Shown in pieces: positions 1 to 5,142 of a stretch of DNA of 6,326 nucleotides. The stretch spans positions 1-6,326 of the forward strand of contig LCJJ01000027.1 of assembly GCA_000999175.1 (NCBI GenBank), given 5' to 3'. Both the position numbers and the translations under genes were made by a program. Positions within the stretch are counted from its first letter, which is position 1. Each line of letters begins with the position of its first letter. The notes under the pieces are model-generated. The model had not been told where the DNA came from. It saw only the letters and a list, made by a program, of their open reading frames with translations, and did no database searches. The DNA comes from Parcubacteria group bacterium GW2011_GWB1_44_7 (GTDB taxonomy: Bacteria > Patescibacteria > Paceibacteria > UBA9973 > DSPV01).

Positions 1-2007
1 GGAATTAAAGTTGAAGACGACAGTGATTCCGGTTTTCCCGCTGTCGTAACGGTCAGTCAAAGTGCCATCAGCGATAATGTTAACTATGGAATTTACAGCA
101 GCGCCGTTGCGCCGGTGGATGCGAAAAACAACTGGTGGGGAGACGCAAGCGGGCCGTTTGATTTAATCGGCAATCCGTTCGGCGAAGGGAATCGGATTGC
201 CGGCAATATTCTTTACGCGCTGTGGCTGACGGAGAATCCGTTTTTGCCGCCACCGGAAACTTTTGAACCGGTCATAATTATTCCTGGAATTTTGGGTTCA
301 GCGGAAAAAAACGGCGTTTGGCTGATTGACCCGATTTTCCACACCTACGACGATTTAATCGCTACGCTAACGGCAAACGGCTACGTTGAAGGACAAAATC
401 TTTTTTCGTTTCCTTACGATTGGCGTTTTTCCAATGTGCTGACGGCGGCGGCGCTCAAAAACAAAATTGCCGAAGTGAAAAATATCTGCCAATGCGCCAA
501 GGTGGATTTGGTGGCGCATTCTATGGGTGGCCTCGTGGCGCGCCAATATATCCAATCGCCGCAATACCAAAGCGATGTAGACCAATTGATTTTCCTCGGC
601 ACACCTCACCTTGGAGCGCCTAAGGTGTATTTGCCTTGGGAGGGCGCAACAATGCCACACGGTTTTGTCAATCAAAGTATAAAAACTTTGCTTTGGTGGG
701 AAGCTAAAAAGTTAAGTTTGAGTTTATTTGATTACATTCATCAATCAGTGCTTTCAATCAAAGAATTATTGCCAATTTACGATTATCTGACGCTTAAGGA
801 TTCCGGCGTTGTTGAAAAATATCCCAACGGTTATCCAACAAATTCGTTTCTTGAAAATTTATCTGCCGGGACTAACCAATTTCTGAATTCTGGCATTGAA
901 GTTAGCAACATTATCGGAAATACAGGAAGTTCTACCATTGCTTCAATAATGGTCGCGTCCTCAACAGAGCCAATTTTATGGGAACACGGGGAACCAGAAG
1001 AGTTAAATAATGGAATTGGTGATGAGACCGTTCCAATTAGCAGTGCTGGTTTTATTGATGCAGATATCAACACTCTTTTGTCTGACCATAATAATCTGCC
1101 TTTTGACGCGAGAGGTTTGGTATATCAAAAATTAACAGGAAAAGTTGCTGAACATTTGGTGGGGGACGGTCCATCTCTTGATGCCATAATGTTGATAAAA
1201 ATCCTTTCTCCCGCCGACATCATCGTTATCACTCCCAATGGCGAAAGAGTCGGTAAAGATTTTGCCACCGGCCAAGAAGTAAATGAAATTGCCGGCGCGT
1301 TTTATTCCGGCTTTGGCACTGACGATGAATATGTAACTATTCCTAATCCGCAAGACGGCGATTATCGGGTGGAAACGCAGGGGACAGGGAGTGGCGGCGC
1401 TTACACTTTGGCAACAACTTTTATCACCAACGAGACCTCGGCGGAAAGCGATTTCACTGGCGCGACTTTGCCGGGAATGATTACGCCGATTGAGGTAACG
1501 ATTGACAATGCCAACCCGGAAAATTTATCGGTGGAGCCGGAAGACCAGACGCCGCCAGTCATAACAATTTTTTCGCCGCAAATGAAAGATTATGTCCGCG
1601 GTGACATTATTAAAATTAACGCCACGACGACTGATACTGATTCCGGTGTTTTGAATTTTGAAACCGCCTGGGATGATGAAGCGATTCTGGCCAGTACCAC
1701 CGTTGACTCTTTCTACCAAAAACTCGGCGTCCACAATTTCTCCGCTACCTCCAACGACTTTGTCGGCAATGTCGCCACTTCGTCGGTCGATTTTCGGATT
1801 ATTGCTACTGAACAAAGCATAATAAAGGATATAGAAAAATGTCTTACTCTCGGTTGGATAGACAATAAAGGAGTCGCCAATAGTTTGAAGAAGAAAAAAA
1901 TTGATAAAGCATTTCCCAATGAACTAAATGCTCAACGGGGAAAACATATCAATGAACAAGCCTATCAAATTTTGGTCGAAGATATTAATTGGTTATTAAA
2001 TAATTAA
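1..2007 (+). CDS. Partial exported beta-helix / LCAT-like lipase / Ig-like multidomain protein (5' end outside window)
   Basis: The reading frame is open from base 1, so the GTG at 115 is an internal valine and 668 C-terminal residues are visible. Residues 1-55 look like the last turns of a parallel beta-helix, closing with the NNWWGDASGP motif typical of such repeats. Residues 88-385 are an alpha/beta-hydrolase of the LCAT (lecithin:cholesterol acyltransferase) lipase type: oxyanion-loop motif PGILGS (95-100), nucleophile S174 in AHSMGG, D341 in GDETVP and H363 in SDHNNLP form the expected triad in order. Residues 390-515 are beta-rich, 517-595 look like an Ig-like domain beginning TPPVITI, and 600-668 are a lysine-rich helical module. 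The family hydrolyses or transfers acyl chains of lipids; the true substrate is unknown. Export is inferred from the flanking beta domains, because any signal peptide lies off-window. The fold and triad are fairly certain. Confidence 0.85.
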   Translation, partial: GIKVEDDSDSGFPAVVTVSQSAISDNVNYGIYSSAVAPVDAKNNWWGDASGPFDLIGNPFGEGNRIAGNILYALWLTENPFLPPPETFEPVIIIPGILGSAEKNGVWLIDPIFHTYDDLIATLTANGYVEGQNLFSFPYDWRFSNVLTAAALKNKIAEVKNICQCAKVDLVAHSMGGLVARQYIQSPQYQSDVDQLIFLGTPHLGAPKVYLPWEGATMPHGFVNQSIKTLLWWEAKKLSLSLFDYIHQSVLSIKELLPIYDYLTLKDSGVVEKYPNGYPTNSFLENLSAGTNQFLNSGIEVSNIIGNTGSSTIASIMVASSTEPILWEHGEPEELNNGIGDETVPISSAGFIDADINTLLSDHNNLPFDARGLVYQKLTGKVAEHLVGDGPSLDAIMLIKILSPADIIVITPNGERVGKDFATGQEVNEIAGAFYSGFGTDDEYVTIPNPQDGDYRVETQGTGSGGAYTLATTFITNETSAESDFTGATLPGMITPIEVTIDNANPENLSVEPEDQTPPVITIFSPQMKDYVRGDIIKINATTTDTDSGVLNFETAWDDEAILASTTVDSFYQKLGVHNFSATSNDFVGNVATSSVDFRIIATEQSIIKDIEKCLTLGWIDNKGVANSLKKKKIDKAFPNELNAQRGKHINEQAYQILVEDINWLLNN

Positions 2008-2012
2008 AAAAT

Positions 2013-2363
2013 ATGAAAATATATAAAAATATATTGATAATTTGTGTTGCAATTCTCGCAAGTTTTTTATTTGCCCAATCTGTTGGGGAGATATATGCAG
2101 ATATGTTTAACGATCATGGTTTTGGTGTGGCCGCAGCTGGTTTGGCGGGCATTCCAATTGTTTATATCTTGCTAATCACCTTGCTATTTAGCGCCTTTGG
2201 CGAGGCGAAAAAATATTGGTGGATGGTGATTAGTTTAATTCCCGCCGCTTTTGTTGTTTTTTATCTTGATTGGTATCACTGGTATTTTTGGCTAGCGGTT
2301 GTTCTCATTGGTTGGCTTGTCGGGTTTGGTGTTTCTAAATTAATGAAAACAAAAACTTCTTAG
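2013..2363 (+). CDS. Small hypothetical multi-pass membrane protein, 116 aa
   Basis: I do not recognise a family. The protein is mostly hydrophobic, with four likely membrane segments at about residues 6-25, 41-62, 69-86 and 90-110. A Trp/Tyr-rich stretch (YLDWYHWYFW) lies at the junction of the last two, and the short C-terminal tail is basic (KLMKTKTS). The ATG lies 5 nt after the lipase stop with only AAAAT between them and no Shine-Dalgarno sequence, so it is probably co-transcribed with and translated after the lipase gene. That tight spacing hints at a partner role at the membrane, such as protection, export or anchoring, but nothing in the sequence proves it. It ends at TAG, 7 nt before a TATAAT box that appears to start the next transcript. 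Confidence 0.75.
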   Translation: MKIYKNILIICVAILASFLFAQSVGEIYADMFNDHGFGVAAAGLAGIPIVYILLITLLFSAFGEAKKYWWMVISLIPAAFVVFYLDWYHWYFWLAVVLIGWLVGFGVSKLMKTKTS

Positions 2364-2370
2364 TTTGGTG

Positions 2371-2376
2371 TATAAT
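2371..2376 (+). promoter_or_regulatory. Probable -10 box (TATAAT) ahead of the R-M island
   Basis: A perfect TATAAT lies just after the membrane-protein stop codon. No good -35 hexamer is present at 16-18 nt (the bases are A-rich), although TG stands directly before the box. A start site about 7 nt downstream would fall on the GTG at 2383, so a transcript would begin at or next to that codon. It would then run through the methyltransferase and endonuclease genes. Confidence 0.5.
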
Positions 2377-2382
2377 GTTTTT

Positions 2383-2490
2383 GTGACATTAGTTTCAATA
2401 CCCAAAGCGTCAAAATGGGCGACCGACCACCTTGATAAAGAGGTGTCTCCTTCCAATATTTCTTATTTAATTCACACAAGTATTTCTTAA
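2383..2490 (+). pseudogene. 35-codon stub resembling the N-terminus of another type II DNA methyltransferase
   Basis: GTG start at 2383 and TAA at 2488-2490. The peptide has the look of a small DNA-binding N-terminal module, with PKASKWATDHL followed by VSPSNISYLI. From memory, similar segments open some type II methyltransferases, where the text continues as roughly SYLIQYG; here the likeness stops after SYLI and the frame closes six codons later (HTSIS then stop). It is in a different frame from the methyltransferase that follows. Three readings are possible: the remnant of an older methyltransferase cut off by replacement, a short leader peptide, or the frameshifted N-terminus of the next gene. 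The remnant reading is preferred because an endonuclease remnant lies on the far side of the island. The family likeness is recalled and has not been tested by search. Confidence 0.4.
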
Positions 2491-2494
2491 AAAG

Positions 2495-3373
2495 TTGCAA
2501 TATGAAAATATGTACAACGTAACAACAAAAATACTACTTGGCGATTCGCGTGAGATACTTAAAAAAATTGACGGTAATTTTATTGATTTGATCGTTACCT
2601 CACCACCTTATGCAGACAGAAGAAAAAATACCTATGGTGGTATTAGCACTGAAGAATATGTTGAGTGGTTTTTACCCGTCAGCGAGCAATTATTACGCGT
2701 GTTAAAACCGACTGGCACCTTTATTCTAAACATCAAAGAAAAAGCAGAGAATGGTGAGCGTAGTATCTATGTAATCGAGCTTATTTTAGCATTGCGTAAA
2801 CAGGGGTGGTTATGGACGGAAGAATTTATCTGGCATAAAAAAAATAGCTACCCTGGTAAATGGCCAAATCGTTTTCGCGACTCATGGGAACGAGTATTGC
2901 AATTCAACAAAGCACGCGATTTTAATATGTATCAAGAGGCAGTAATGGTACCAGTTGGTGATTGGGCGAACGGTCGACTAAAAAATCTGAGTGAGACAGA
3001 CAAAATACGAGATAATTCTAAAAGCGGTAGCGGGTTTGGAAAAAATATCTCTAATTGGTTGAAGCGGAGCATGGTGTATCCTAATAATGTTTTGCAATTC
3101 GCGACTATTTGTAACAACAAAAATCACAGTGCGGTTTTTCCAGAAGAATTGCCGGAATGGTTTATCAAATTATTTACTCAAGCAAACGATTGGGTTTTAG
3201 ATCCATTTCTGGGTTCCGGTACCACTTCGGAAGTATCGCAAAGGATGGGGCGTAATTCTATTGGTATTGATATAATGCCAGAGTATGTTGAGATGGCTAA
3301 AGAAAAAGTTGCTCAAAAAGAAAAGAATCGTTTTTATTCAGCCATAACAAAATCGCTGTATGAAAAAATTTAA
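2495..3373 (+). CDS. Type II DNA methyltransferase, beta class (probably N4-cytosine or N6-adenine)
   Basis: This is the modification half of the R-M pair: it transfers a methyl group from S-adenosylmethionine to an amino group in the target site, protecting host DNA. The catalytic motif IV, TSPPY (residues 35-39, counted from the TTG), precedes the SAM-binding motif I, DPFLGSGTT (236-244). That order defines the beta class, with the target-recognition region between. D259 in GIDIMPEY follows motif I. TSPPY is most usual in N4-cytosine enzymes but also occurs in N6-adenine ones, so the modified base is undecided. The length of about 290 residues is normal and complete. The start is uncertain: TTG at 2495 or ATG at 2510, which matches the usual short N-terminus better. 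Neither has a Shine-Dalgarno sequence. The 3' end overlaps the endonuclease gene by 14 nt, implying coupled translation. Confidence 0.92.
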   Translation: MQYENMYNVTTKILLGDSREILKKIDGNFIDLIVTSPPYADRRKNTYGGISTEEYVEWFLPVSEQLLRVLKPTGTFILNIKEKAENGERSIYVIELILALRKQGWLWTEEFIWHKKNSYPGKWPNRFRDSWERVLQFNKARDFNMYQEAVMVPVGDWANGRLKNLSETDKIRDNSKSGSGFGKNISNWLKRSMVYPNNVLQFATICNNKNHSAVFPEELPEWFIKLFTQANDWVLDPFLGSGTTSEVSQRMGRNSIGIDIMPEYVEMAKEKVAQKEKNRFYSAITKSLYEKI

Positions 3374-4106
3374 CTTACAAGAAATTTATAAATATGCAGA
3401 GAAACACATCTCAATCTTTCACCAAAGGAGGTTGGATTATGTGCAAAATAAAGTTGATTTGTTCAAAATTCTAAAACAGAAAAATCCCTACCTTTTCAGG
3501 GCTAAGAATGTTTTGACGGCTCAGGATTTAATCAAGGGATTTTTGGATGCCTTTTTGCAATCTCAGGAGGAAACATTATTTGGTGATTTTATAGAGGGTC
3601 TAGCTATTTTTGTTTGCGACAAAGTATATGGCGCAAAAAAATCAGAATTAACAGGTATAGATCTGGAATTTGAAAAAGATGGAGTAATTTATGTCGTTGA
3701 AATAAAAGCGGGCTGGAACTGGGGCAATTCAAGTCAAATCCGTCAGCTTAATATTAATTTTGCAAGTGCAAAAAAAATGATGCGTGCAAGAACTGGCAAA
3801 AAAGTCATTGCAGTAAATGGGTGTTGTTTTGGTAAGGACAATAAACCGGACAAGGGTGTTTATTTAAAATTATGCGGGCAACAGTTTTGGGAGCTTATTT
3901 CTGGAGATGAAAAATTATATATAGATATCGTTGAGCCGATTGGTTACGAAGCAAGAGAGAAAAATGAGAAATTTGCCGAGAATTATGCTCAAATAATAAA
4001 CAAACTCACATTAGAGTTTTCGCAAAAATTTTGCGAAAATGGAAAAATAAATTGGAAAAAGCTGGTCGAGTATAATTCAGGATTTAAAAAGATAATAAAA
4101 AAATAG
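3360..4106 (+). CDS. PmeII-like type II restriction endonuclease, PD-(D/E)xK fold, 248 aa
   Basis: This is the cleavage partner of the overlapping methyltransferase; it would cut unmethylated copies of the same, here unknown, DNA site. The sequence matches what I recall of the PmeII family: NPYLFRAKN (42-50), LTAQDLIKGFLDAFL (52-66), SQEETLFGDFIEGLA (68-82), then the nuclease core. D101 in GIDLEF and E114-x-K116 in VEIKAG give the PD-(D/E)xK catalytic set, with E79 on the preceding helix as a possible extra metal ligand. WNWGNSSQI (119-127) and VIAVNGCC follow as further conserved blocks. It appears full length, and every catalytic position is filled. The ATG at 3360 overlaps the methyltransferase end, so endonuclease synthesis probably depends on methyltransferase translation, a common safety order. 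An AAAGGAGG sequence at 3424-3431 lies inside the gene. The family name is from recall, the fold from visible motifs. Confidence 0.85.
   Translation: MKKFNLQEIYKYAEKHISIFHQRRLDYVQNKVDLFKILKQKNPYLFRAKNVLTAQDLIKGFLDAFLQSQEETLFGDFIEGLAIFVCDKVYGAKKSELTGIDLEFEKDGVIYVVEIKAGWNWGNSSQIRQLNINFASAKKMMRARTGKKVIAVNGCCFGKDNKPDKGVYLKLCGQQFWELISGDEKLYIDIVEPIGYEAREKNEKFAENYAQIINKLTLEFSQKFCENGKINWKKLVEYNSGFKKIIKK
4017..4039. repeat. Perfect inverted repeat with 11-nt arms inside the endonuclease gene
   Basis: TTTTCGCAAAA, one A, then TTTTGCGAAAA. The arms are exact reverse complements, and the repeat codes for FSQKFCE near the C-terminus of the endonuclease. It lies 71 nt before the start of the 59-residue gene. 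It could be an operator for a dimeric regulator, a weak hairpin, or chance in AT-rich coding DNA; there is no following T-tract, so it is not a classical terminator. Confidence 0.6.
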
Positions 4107-4110
4107 AAAT

Positions 4111-4290
4111 ATGGAAGTGATTTATCCAATAACAATTATGGATTTGCAAAATGATGCTATTAAAAGAATTGGCAGAGAACTGAACGATGATGAATTACAC
4201 ACTGCAAAAAAATGTGTTGAATGGGGTTTATCATCGATAATAGATATTACTCTAAAATCTGCGATTGAAGAGGCGGTTGACAAAAACTAA
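4111..4290 (+). CDS. Small hypothetical protein, 59 aa, between two restriction endonuclease genes
   Basis: ATG at 4111 comes 4 nt after the endonuclease stop (spacer AAAT, no Shine-Dalgarno), and TAA lies at 4288-4290. I do not recognise it. The peptide is acidic and probably helical: a short beta-like start (MEVIYPITIMDL), then DAIKRIGRELNDDELHTAKK, then a helix ending in SAIEEAVDKN. There are no membrane segments and a single cysteine. The tight spacing to the R-M pair makes it part of that operon and suggests a role there, such as a regulator or a small endonuclease partner, but this is only inference. Its last 26 nt overlap, in another frame, the open stretch that leads into the TdeIII-like remnant, so its 3' end lies at the apparent recombination joint and its natural C-terminus may be altered. 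Amino-acid order looks protein-like, without low-complexity runs. Confidence 0.6.
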   Translation: MEVIYPITIMDLQNDAIKRIGRELNDDELHTAKKCVEWGLSSIIDITLKSAIEEAVDKN

Positions 4291-4672
4291 AATGAAAGTT
4301 GACCTATTTCTCGTCTCGAAACGGGATGAGGTGTTTATGTTTGATTTGAAAACGGTCAAACCAAATAAAGGCGATTTTATTTCTTACAAACGGAATATGT
4401 TAGAGTGGTTGGCGGTGTATTTTTATCAGCATTCAATCGCAAAAGTGAACACACTTATTGCAATTCCGTATAATCCATACGAACCACAACAATACGCACG
4501 GTGGACGATGAAGGGTATGCTTGATTTGAAACAAGAAGTAGTGGTAGCGGAGGAATTTTGGGATTTTCTTGGAGGCGAGGGCGCATACACAGATTTATTA
4601 GAGTGCTTTGAACAAGCTGGTATAGCGTTGCGTCCAGAAATTGATAAATATTTTTCAAAATTTCAGAAATAG
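4265..4672 (+). pseudogene. C-terminal half of a TdeIII-like type II restriction endonuclease
   Basis: The longest frame opens at a TTG at 4265; an ATG at 4292, 1 nt after the preceding stop codon, is in the same frame and gives 126 residues. From KVDLFLVSKRDEVFMFDLK onward it matches what I recall of TdeIII-family endonucleases, including TVKPNKGDF, IAIPYNPYEP, RWTMKGMLDL and EEFWDFLGGEG, down to a natural C-terminus near DKYFSKF. Family members are roughly twice this length, so the N-terminal half is missing. The catalytic core survives: D13 in KVDLF and D27-x-K29 in FDLK (counted from the TTG) form a PD-(D/E)xK set. Prototype TdeIII is, as I recall, specific for GGNCC. Without the N-terminal half it is probably inactive, although a short protein could still be made by re-initiation at 4292. 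No matching methyltransferase is complete in the window. Confidence 0.75.
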
Positions 4673-4730
4673 TTAGACGAAGACTGAATACTTGGTGAAT
4701 GGGAAAATTTCTTAGTTAAAAATTAATAAT

Positions 4731-4762
4731 TTAATAAAAAGACTCTCCGCTTTCGCGGAGAG
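4731..4762 (-). terminator. Rho-independent terminator for the 67-aa minus-strand gene
   Basis: An 8-bp perfect stem (CTCTCCGC / GCGGAGAG at 4743-4750 and 4755-4762) closes a 4-nt loop. Read on the minus strand it is followed by TCTTTTTATTAA, a good U-tract. On the plus strand no T-run follows, so it stops only minus-strand transcripts. It begins 22 nt after the gene's stop codon. Confidence 0.85.
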
Positions 4763-4769
4763 GATGTTG

Positions 4770-4784
4770 GCCGATTAATTCGGC
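4770..4784 (-). repeat. Small hairpin between stop codon and terminator
   Basis: GCCGA and TCGGC arms of 5 nt flank a TTAAT loop. It starts at the last base of the minus-strand stop codon and precedes the main terminator hairpin by 7 nt, so the mRNA would end in two hairpins in a row. It may help termination or protect the 3' end. Confidence 0.4.
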
Positions 4785-4987
4785 TAAGAAAACTTTTGGG
4801 CGCAACCTTCGCACAGTTGGCCGCAACCCTCAATGTAGCCGGCGCGGAAGCTGATTTCTCTGTCAACCGATACGCCGGTGTCTTTTCCGCAGGAGATACA
4901 GATTTCCGTGCCATGCGGGGTTACGCCTTTGTATCTGTTAGCCAGTTCAACCGGTGGTTGTTCAATGGTTTCTAAAGTTTTGCTCAT
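4784..4987 (-). CDS. Small CxxC/CxxC zinc-binding-type protein, 67 aa
   Basis: The protein has a disordered-looking N-terminus (residues 1-20) and then GVTPHGTEICISCGKDTGV. Cysteine pairs C30-x2-C33 and C59-x2-C62 are spaced for one tetrahedral zinc site, as in zinc ribbons and treble-clef knuckles, with an extra cysteine at C55. I recall similar small proteins with the CISCGKDTG signature in CPR genomes but know no assigned function. It has no membrane segment or signal peptide. It is a single-gene unit, convergent with the R-M island and divergent from the ATPase gene, and ends in a clear terminator. The ATG at 4987 has no Shine-Dalgarno sequence at normal distance; an AGAGGA lies 19 nt upstream, too far. 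Nucleic-acid or protein binding are both possible. Confidence 0.75.
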   Translation of the reverse strand: MSKTLETIEQPPVELANRYKGVTPHGTEICISCGKDTGVSVDREISFRAGYIEGCGQLCEGCAQKFS

Positions 4988-5037
4988 AACAGTATTGTTC
5001 GCTTTTTCCTCTTTTAGTTTCGCTTAAAAACAAAATT

Positions 5038-5043
5038 TGTCAA
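5038..5043 (-). promoter_or_regulatory. Possible -35 box (TTGACA) for the zinc-binding-type gene
   Basis: A perfect TTGACA reads on the minus strand 50 nt before the ATG. No convincing -10 hexamer follows at 16-18 nt (the best matches are about 3 of 6), so the promoter is only partly supported. Confidence 0.3.
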
Positions 5044-5105
5044 ACTTTTCAGAGGAACACCTTCAACGAGCTTTGCTAATGCGGCTTCATTTGCTTGATA
5101 TGAAT

Positions 5106-5135
5106 TTGGTGCGATTTTGTAATTCGGGATATAAT
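5106..5135 (+). promoter_or_regulatory. Promoter with perfect TATAAT for the HerA/VirD4-like gene, likely leaderless
   Basis: TATAAT at 5130-5135 has a weak -35 (TTGGTG, 5106-5111) 18 nt upstream. The ATG at 5143 is only 7 nt after the -10 box, so transcription would begin at or within a base or two of the start codon. An in-frame TGA at 5140-5142 rules out an upstream start. Confidence 0.6.
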
Positions 5136-5142
5136 ATGATGA

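Noticed and set aside
115..117. GTG as the start of the lipase gene.
   Set aside because: The frame is open back to base 1, and the upstream residues (AISDNVNYGIYSS) continue a beta-helix repeat, so the gene begins off-window.
2364..2494. A control-protein operator (C-box) upstream of the methyltransferase.
   Set aside because: No paired inverted repeats of the usual kind are visible, and the 35-codon stub is too short to be a control protein.
3424..3443. AAAGGAGG followed at 9 nt by an in-frame GTG, a possible alternative endonuclease start.
   Set aside because: The bases are the codons for the two arginines in FHQRRLD, and the protein upstream reads like the family's normal N-terminus. 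Other starts here do not use SD motifs.
2491..4301. AAAGTTG at 2491-2497 and 4295-4301 as direct repeats bounding the inserted R-M cassette.
   Set aside because: Seven bases are too few, and the same AAAGTTG also occurs inside the endonuclease gene, so it is no evidence for a duplication.
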